DNA of 64,000 nt. It comes from Polytrichum commune (Eukaryota; Streptophyta; Polytrichopsida; Polytrichales; Polytrichaceae). A model generated the notes under the pieces. The model did no database searches. It was not told the DNA's origin and saw only the letters and a list, made by a program, of their open reading frames with translations. Shown piece after piece: positions 59,212 through 64,000 of this stretch (positions within the stretch are counted from its first letter, which is position 1; each line of letters starts with the position of its first letter). Both the position numbers and the translations under genes were made by a program. The stretch lies in the NCBI GenBank assembly GCA_950295325.1, contig OX485803.1:14756001-14820000 (forward strand). The letters are read 5' to 3'.

Positions 59212-59612
59212 GTCGTGCCACGGGTATTGCCTTACTCCGCATATACAGTGTTGTATGTGGTCGGGTTGAAAGTAACATGTAGGAACGGTGGGCCGATTAC
59301 TAAGTGATTGTTGAACATGGATTTCCTGGGCGATTTCTTGTGGGTTTGTAAGGATGTTATTGTATCGGTCTATGAGACAATCTAGAGGGGGGGTGTCAAT
59401 ACTTTTAAAGACTTTTCAGTTAATTGTCTTGGGGCTTTTGTCGTAGAGTTGTTGGTATTTGGATATGGCTTTTTTAATTTGAATTTTGGTATAGTCAGTC
59501 GTGATTTTGCGGGCTTTGGTTTTAGGAACCTTTGCGATTGTGGTTAGTGTTGTGATCCATGATTCGTATTCCAAAGGTGGATCAAGTGGTGGGGGTAAAG
59601 TAACGTGTGGGT

Positions 59613-60669
59613 TGGCAACATTAATTGGGGTCGCACAAAGCAAAGGTCTACACGGACAATGTGACCTTGAAGTATTTTGAGACACAAGCGCAAATGAGCG
59701 CCAAGCCATTGCGGTGATACGATACCTTGGTGCTTATGCATGTGGATTTGATTCACAAACTAGATTGTGACAATGTGTTGTCGGATGCGCTAAGTAGACG
59801 GGAAGAGTTCCAAGCAATAAGAACCATCCAAACCTTATGGCTAATGTTTACTAGTGAAGGAAACTTGTGATGCAAGATTCGGGAAGGGTACATTAACTAC
59901 CCCGAAGCACAAAGGCGTAAGTACAACTTAATGCGTAACATGTAAGTACAACTTAATGCATAAGTACAGCTTAATGCTCGGCGACCTAGGAGTTCACTTT
60001 CGGGTGGCTTATGAGTGCGCTCCACCTACTAACCTAGCTCTCAAGGGGGCATATTTAACAATAGAGTTCAACCAAGACGGTGGGGACTTGGCCAAGAAGT
60101 GTGAACAAGTCTTGAAGATGACCAAATTGTTGGTGGAAAAAACCCGAAAGCGCTACGTAGAGCAAGTCAATGTTGGAAGATGCAAAATGGAGTATGAGGT
60201 GGGCCAAAAGGTGTTGTTGAATGTGAACAACTTCACCTTTCCCGAAGGCCTCACTTCAAAGTTCATGTCCAAGGTTGGAGTTCCATCGTGGAACAAGTGT
60301 TCAAGAACACGTATAAGTTGGAGTTACCGCCCGAGATCAAAGTGCATCCGACATTCCATGTCTCATTACTAAAGCCATTTACGAAAGACACCTTGTGGCC
60401 CGATTACAAGCAAGTGATTAGGCCACCTCCCGACCTTGTAAGAGGTCATTTGGAATATGAGGTATAAGGCATCCTCAAGTGTAAGAAGCCTGAGTGGATA
60501 ATTTTTTTTTAATTTTTTTTAAAAAAAAAACTTGATGAAATGGCGAGGATACCATGAGAAAGAAACCACTTGGGTAATGGCAAGAGACATGGTGAACGCC
60601 AAGGAATTGGTGGAGCACTTTGAAGAAACTAGGGCTAGAAGCTCCAATAAAAAGAAGCGTAGGCATTGA
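59613..60669 (+). pseudogene. Ty3/gypsy chromovirus fragment (RNase H, integrase end, chromodomain), right part
   Basis: Resumes as LGSHKAKVYTDNVTLKYF and DCDNVLSDALSRREEFQ (RNase H end). A short GTAAGTACAACTTAATGC tandem repeat (59917-59970) follows, then the integrase C-terminal part: CEQVLKMTKLLVEKTRKRYV, YEVGQKVLLNVNNFTFPEG, YKLELPPEIKVHPTFH. A chromodomain follows (WRGYHEKETTWVMARDMVNA, ELVEHFEET), split by an A/T tract near 60507-60531. The terminal KKKRRH plus stop falls at 60669. Most of the integrase core is deleted. Chromodomain-bearing Ty3/gypsy elements are chromoviruses. Confidence 0.8.
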
Positions 60670-60699
60670 TGAGGACATCAATCTCCTTTAGTGTGGGAG

Positions 60700-61190
60700 A
60701 AATGCTAGTAGCACACTTAGCTTGGAGGCAACGCCCTTAACAACATGTACTTGTTCTTTGGCTTAAGGCAATAAAGTTCAACTCTAGTGGTGCAAAGAGA
60801 AAAATATGAGATGAGGTCCTAGTCTTATGCTTGTGCTTGGTGAGTGGAAGAGGGTGAATAGACATGTCAATCTAGGTTGGGTAAGCTGAGTAATTAGGGG
60901 CCATGGCTTTGAGGGGCCTTGGATAAAACCAAGAAACCTCTTAGCCATGGGGTTGTCTGGGCAAGGCGATGGCGCGTGCTCATAAAAGTGCTATCCGCGA
61001 GCTAACGAGAGTTGGTGCATGGGAGTCATAAACCCGTGTCTCGAAAGAGCAAAGTGGGAACTGAGTTGGGCGGGACTTGGCATCACCACCGTGCAATTGA
61101 GGCGTGGCTTAACAATGGAAAGCCATCTCGGAGTTGCAACCGAGACAACCTAGTAGAAGCGTTGAGGTCCAGTCTAGATGTGTCAAGCTA
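60700..61190 (+). other. Probable 3' LTR region of the chromovirus relic
   Basis: Follows a purine-rich AGTGTGGGAGAAATG stretch (60690-60704) directly after the pol stop, the position of a polypurine tract. The sequence beyond is GC-richer and non-coding, as expected of an LTR, but no second LTR copy lies in the window to fix its ends. Confidence 0.4.
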
Positions 61191-61192
61191 GG

Positions 61193-61916
61193 CTAAGGTA
61201 GAGGGTGCTAAAACCAACACCCCATCCAAAACCAACACCTATAAACGCCTCCCAATTGCCAACACTCTACAATCTTGAACTGTACCCAGCGGTGTAGGAG
61301 TGTATGGGCCCATGAAGTGATGGTTTTAGGTGCCATTACTAGTGCCACCTCATAACAACCTCCACTACCTCCATGTAGAGTAGGTAACGGGCTCCACTCT
61401 ATCTCGGGTTGGTTCAAGGTGGGATTAGGGTGGCTTGTCAATGCCAATTCTAGCCATTCTATCACAACGCCAAGAAGGTAGGCCCACAAAGCACCAGAGG
61501 GTCACTTCCCGGGATGCAAGGGGGTTGGTTCCCATAATGCAAGGTGATGGTTTTGCAAGCGAACCGGGAGGGATCATGAAGGTAGCCGTGTGGCTTTGTG
61601 TACCATTACAACTTGGGCTTTCATGTAGTTTGGGTCTAGTACCCAACTATGTTGTGTTGGTTCTAGGCAATGAAGGTGGGGGTCCTCATCATATGTGAGG
61701 TTGCCATACACGGGGCCTATGGATTGGTTTAAGGAAGCTAGTAGTTTTGACTTTGAATATTCATCAAATATTCAATTGAGACTAAAAATATGTTTTCCTT
61801 CTTAATACATATGTTTGGCCCAAAGGCTAATATGAATATATATCTTATATATCAACCACATAGCCATATGTATGTGCAATAGCTTGAAGTGTTGGTTTAA
61901 GCACCCTCTACCTTAG
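61193..61916 (+). mobile_element. TIR element (family C), copy 3, 724 bp
   Basis: The left end TAAGGTAGAGGGTGCTAAAA continues CCAACACC and is mirrored at the right end (GTGTTGGTTTAAGCACCCTC, then TACCTTA). No perfect TSD was found. The body matches 43495-44045 (same way) and 45140-45475 (inverted). Confidence 0.7.
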
Positions 61917-62028
61917 AAGAGCCTAATGGGGGAGGCCCCAAAGGAGGGGCAACCCAAGTGAGTCCCAAAGTAGGTGGGTCTTGTGTAGGTTAGGTCGTTG
62001 GAGAAGAGATCCGAGGTCGCTAACGGAC

Positions 62029-63177
62029 GGCGGACATTAAGTTCGCCCATACGAACTATGGGGGTGTCAGATCCGGGCAGGGGCAGCCTTTTGGGAAATT
62101 TCTGAACCCGACTGAAAATTGTTGGCCGCCCCGCCCAACTTCGATAAAATATTGCCCTTGCATTCCTTGAAGGTCGCTTGGCTACAAATCCCATATTGAG
62201 TGCACTTCGCCTTCAAGGTCTAAAATCCAATATATATGTGCACTTCCAATTAGTAAATAAGCAATTCATTGGGATTTCATTCCGGAAATGAAACCATCAA
62301 TGAAGCACGTAACTAACTTGGAGGTCAAATAAAATCACAAAATCCTCATTAACATTGAGGTTATAATTTTTATGACTTACCATTTGAAATTGTCTTTGTC
62401 ATTCTAAAATGACACTTAAATTTAGTGTCCTGATTTAATATGTATATTTTATAATATTTTAGGAACGCCGCCTACTTTCACAAGTATTCATACACAATTA
62501 ATTAATTAATTAATGTAATTACTGGAATTAATTAATTCATTCATTTAATTACTGGAATTGATCATATTTAATTCCAGTAATTAAATTTTATAATTAATTA
62601 GTCTTACCTAATTTGGTAAGCATACTTTTTCTGATTTATTTGGGCTTAATTAGGATTAATCAGAATTAATTAGAATTAATGACATTAAATCACACTTAAT
62701 TGGTTTGAATGTGTATGAATACTTGTGAAAGTAGGTGGCGTTCCTAAAATATTATAAAATATACATATTAAATGAGGACACTAAATTTAAGTGTCATTTT
62801 AGAATGACAAAGACAATTTCAAATGGTAAATCATAAAAATTATAACCTCAATGTTAATGAGAATTTTGTGATTTTATTTGACCTCCAAGTTAATTACGTG
62901 CTTCATTGATGGTTTCATTTCCGGAGTGAAATCTCAATGAATTGCTTATTTACTAATTGGAAGTGCACATATATATTGGATTTTAGACCTTGAAGGCGAA
63001 GTGCACTCAATATGGGATTTGTAGCCAAGCGGCCTTCAAGAATGCAAGGGCAATATTTTTTCTAAGTTGGGCGGGGCGGGCAACAGTTTTCGGTCGGGTT
63101 CATAAATTTCCCAAAAGGTTACCCCCGCCCGGATCTGACACCCCCCGTAGTTCGTATGGGCGAACTTAATGTCTGCC
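62029..63177. mobile_element. Long-TIR (foldback) Mutator-like element, second copy, 1149 bp
   Basis: Inverted arms of about 450 bp starting GGCGGACATTAAGTTCGCCC (left) and GGCAGACATTAAGTTCGCCC (right, reverse complement), flanked by a perfect 9-bp duplication CTAACGGAC at 62020-62028 and 63178-63186. The inner arms match the 5183 element (CCAATATATATGTGCACTTCC, TGTCATTTTAGAATGAC), while the outer 30 bp differ. The core has the same GAATTAAT and ATTCCAGTAATTAA words. Confidence 0.85.
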
Positions 63178-63269
63178 CTAACGGACCACCTAGGAACGAC
63201 ACCTTTGGGATTATGCCAAATTTGAAGATGCATTAAGGGGGTCACACGCTACGGTAAACACAATGCCAC

Positions 63270-63798
63270 ACGCCGTTGGTGAGAGGGCCCAAGTGATCCT
63301 ATTGTGGGTGAGGGCCCTGGGCGTTGGGAACGCCTCCCACCCACAGAGACTAGGAGTCACAAGTGTAAGTCATGAACTATGCGTAGCTTATGGCATGCAA
63401 ATTCTAAAATGCTCAAGAACACCCTAATCGGATGTGTGAGCTAGGAGATATGACAATTTGAGTGGGGCGGTGTCCCGAGACAACGCCCTGGTACAACAGT
63501 GGCCTGGGAGTGACTCCCGGGATTGCCAAAATTTGAACATGCATAAATTCCTCACTACTTGCCCAAATGGGGACAAGTGAGGAGTCCATCGGCATCTACG
63601 TGAAGCGTACATGACGGTGAAGTGGTTGCTTGTAAGCATCGGACACCATACAAGGAAGTTATGGTGTTTTGAAGCTGTTGGGGGTTTCCGACCCCAGCGG
63701 CCAAGGAAAAGTGTCTACTTGCCCCAACTCTTGGGGAAAGAGACAAAAGGATTCTTGACGGTGGGGTAGGAGCCATGTCGAAAGTCCTAGAGGCTTAG
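63270..63798 (+). repeat. Dispersed repeat, copy 2 of the 53575 family
   Basis: See 53575-53740; the shared blocks here are spread over about 500 bp, so the copy at 53.6 kb is probably an internally deleted version. Small frames on the minus strand are not genes. Confidence 0.55.
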
Positions 63799-64000
63799 GG
63801 CCAAGTTCCATGTGCCGGTCCCGGTCCGTGTTTTTCAAAATAAATGGGTGGGCCGGTGAAAAGAGGGTGGTGCCATGTGCCCATCCTTCTCACCCAAGGA
63901 CCGGTACCCCCCATGGATGGGTGTCCTACATTTTGTGTTGTGCAAGAACGGGTGCCAAAGGACCGGCGGTCCTAACGGTCACAAGAAGGACATGTGCCGG
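63799..64000. mobile_element. Possible left end of a further TIR element, cut by the window edge
   Basis: After TTA, the sequence GGGCCAAGTTCCATGTGCCG resembles the GGGCC-starting ends of the Harbinger-like elements at 4073 and 9125. The matching right end would lie outside the window, so this is only a suggestion. Confidence 0.3.

Larger units (their letters stand above)
54291..59612 (-). mobile_element. 5'-truncated LINE (non-LTR retrotransposon), 5322 bp, inserted into the gypsy relic
   Basis: Flanked by a perfect 11-bp duplication TGGCAACATTA (54280-54290 and 59613-59623). In minus orientation it begins in the endonuclease-RT linker (KYQQLYDKSPKTIN), then RT (59211-58801: NGKTHGLEKIPN, LTNHRPIALANTIYKL, SQEGFRA), thumb (YLGINLVPSLQWKTQ at about 58170), connection domains (57887-57018, 56669-56013), RNase H (56299-55370) and a C-terminal CCHC finger CPICNSPEANTWLHVLLKC (55181-55125). 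It ends in a (GAA)n tract against the duplication. Stop codons and frame changes split the ORF and the endonuclease is missing, so it cannot move by itself. Confidence 0.85.

Overview
This is a eukaryotic nuclear window, almost certainly from a land plant. Spliced introns have GT/AG borders, intergenic DNA is AT-rich and full of transposable elements, and the one large gene belongs to a plant ABC transporter subfamily. The presence of a DUF4419-type gene and the TE mix suggest a non-flowering plant (fern, lycophyte or bryophyte), but this is inference.

Only two protein-coding loci are well supported, both on the minus strand. (1) A GC-rich, apparently intronless DUF4419-domain gene at about 1991-3061 is intact except for one in-frame TAG. 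(2) A 15-exon ABCC (MRP-type) transporter runs from 34043 down to 22653. I assembled it exon by exon: the joined CDS is 4539 nt (1512 residues plus stop), with canonical splice sites and both nucleotide-binding domains. Upstream of it lie a tandem array of five ~347-bp units (about 35.8-37.5 kb) and a GC-rich, promoter-like segment (37.5-38.0 kb).

The rest is mostly mobile DNA. 0-10 kb holds several non-autonomous DNA transposons with readable target-site duplications (TSDs): Mutator-like (9-bp TSD) at 205-482 and 5183-6469, PIF/Harbinger-like (3-bp TSD) at 4073-4605 and 9125-9622, and hAT-like (8-bp TSD) at 7766-8630. 11-18.6 kb holds decayed LINE ORF1-like remnants on the minus strand, interrupted by a GC-rich segment and a 1-kb purine-rich GAAGAC-repeat segment. 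19-22.6 kb is old repeat and unrecognised DNA. 38.0-41.5 kb is bounded by ~430-bp inverted arms. 42410-42796 is a tRNA-derived SINE with an 11-bp TSD. 52.7-53.6 kb holds a pogo/Tigger-like transposase relic. 53.87-60.7 kb is a Ty3/gypsy chromovirus relic split by a 5.3-kb LINE (54291-59612, opposite orientation, 11-bp TSD). 62029-63177 is a second copy of the long-TIR Mutator-like family seen at 5183.

The most interesting relationship is between the SINE at 42.4 kb and the LINE at 54.3 kb. Their 3' ends share about 120 bp, as expected if the SINE borrows the LINE's machinery, and each ends in a different microsatellite. No CRISPR array, rRNA, prokaryotic operon or convincing tRNA gene was found.
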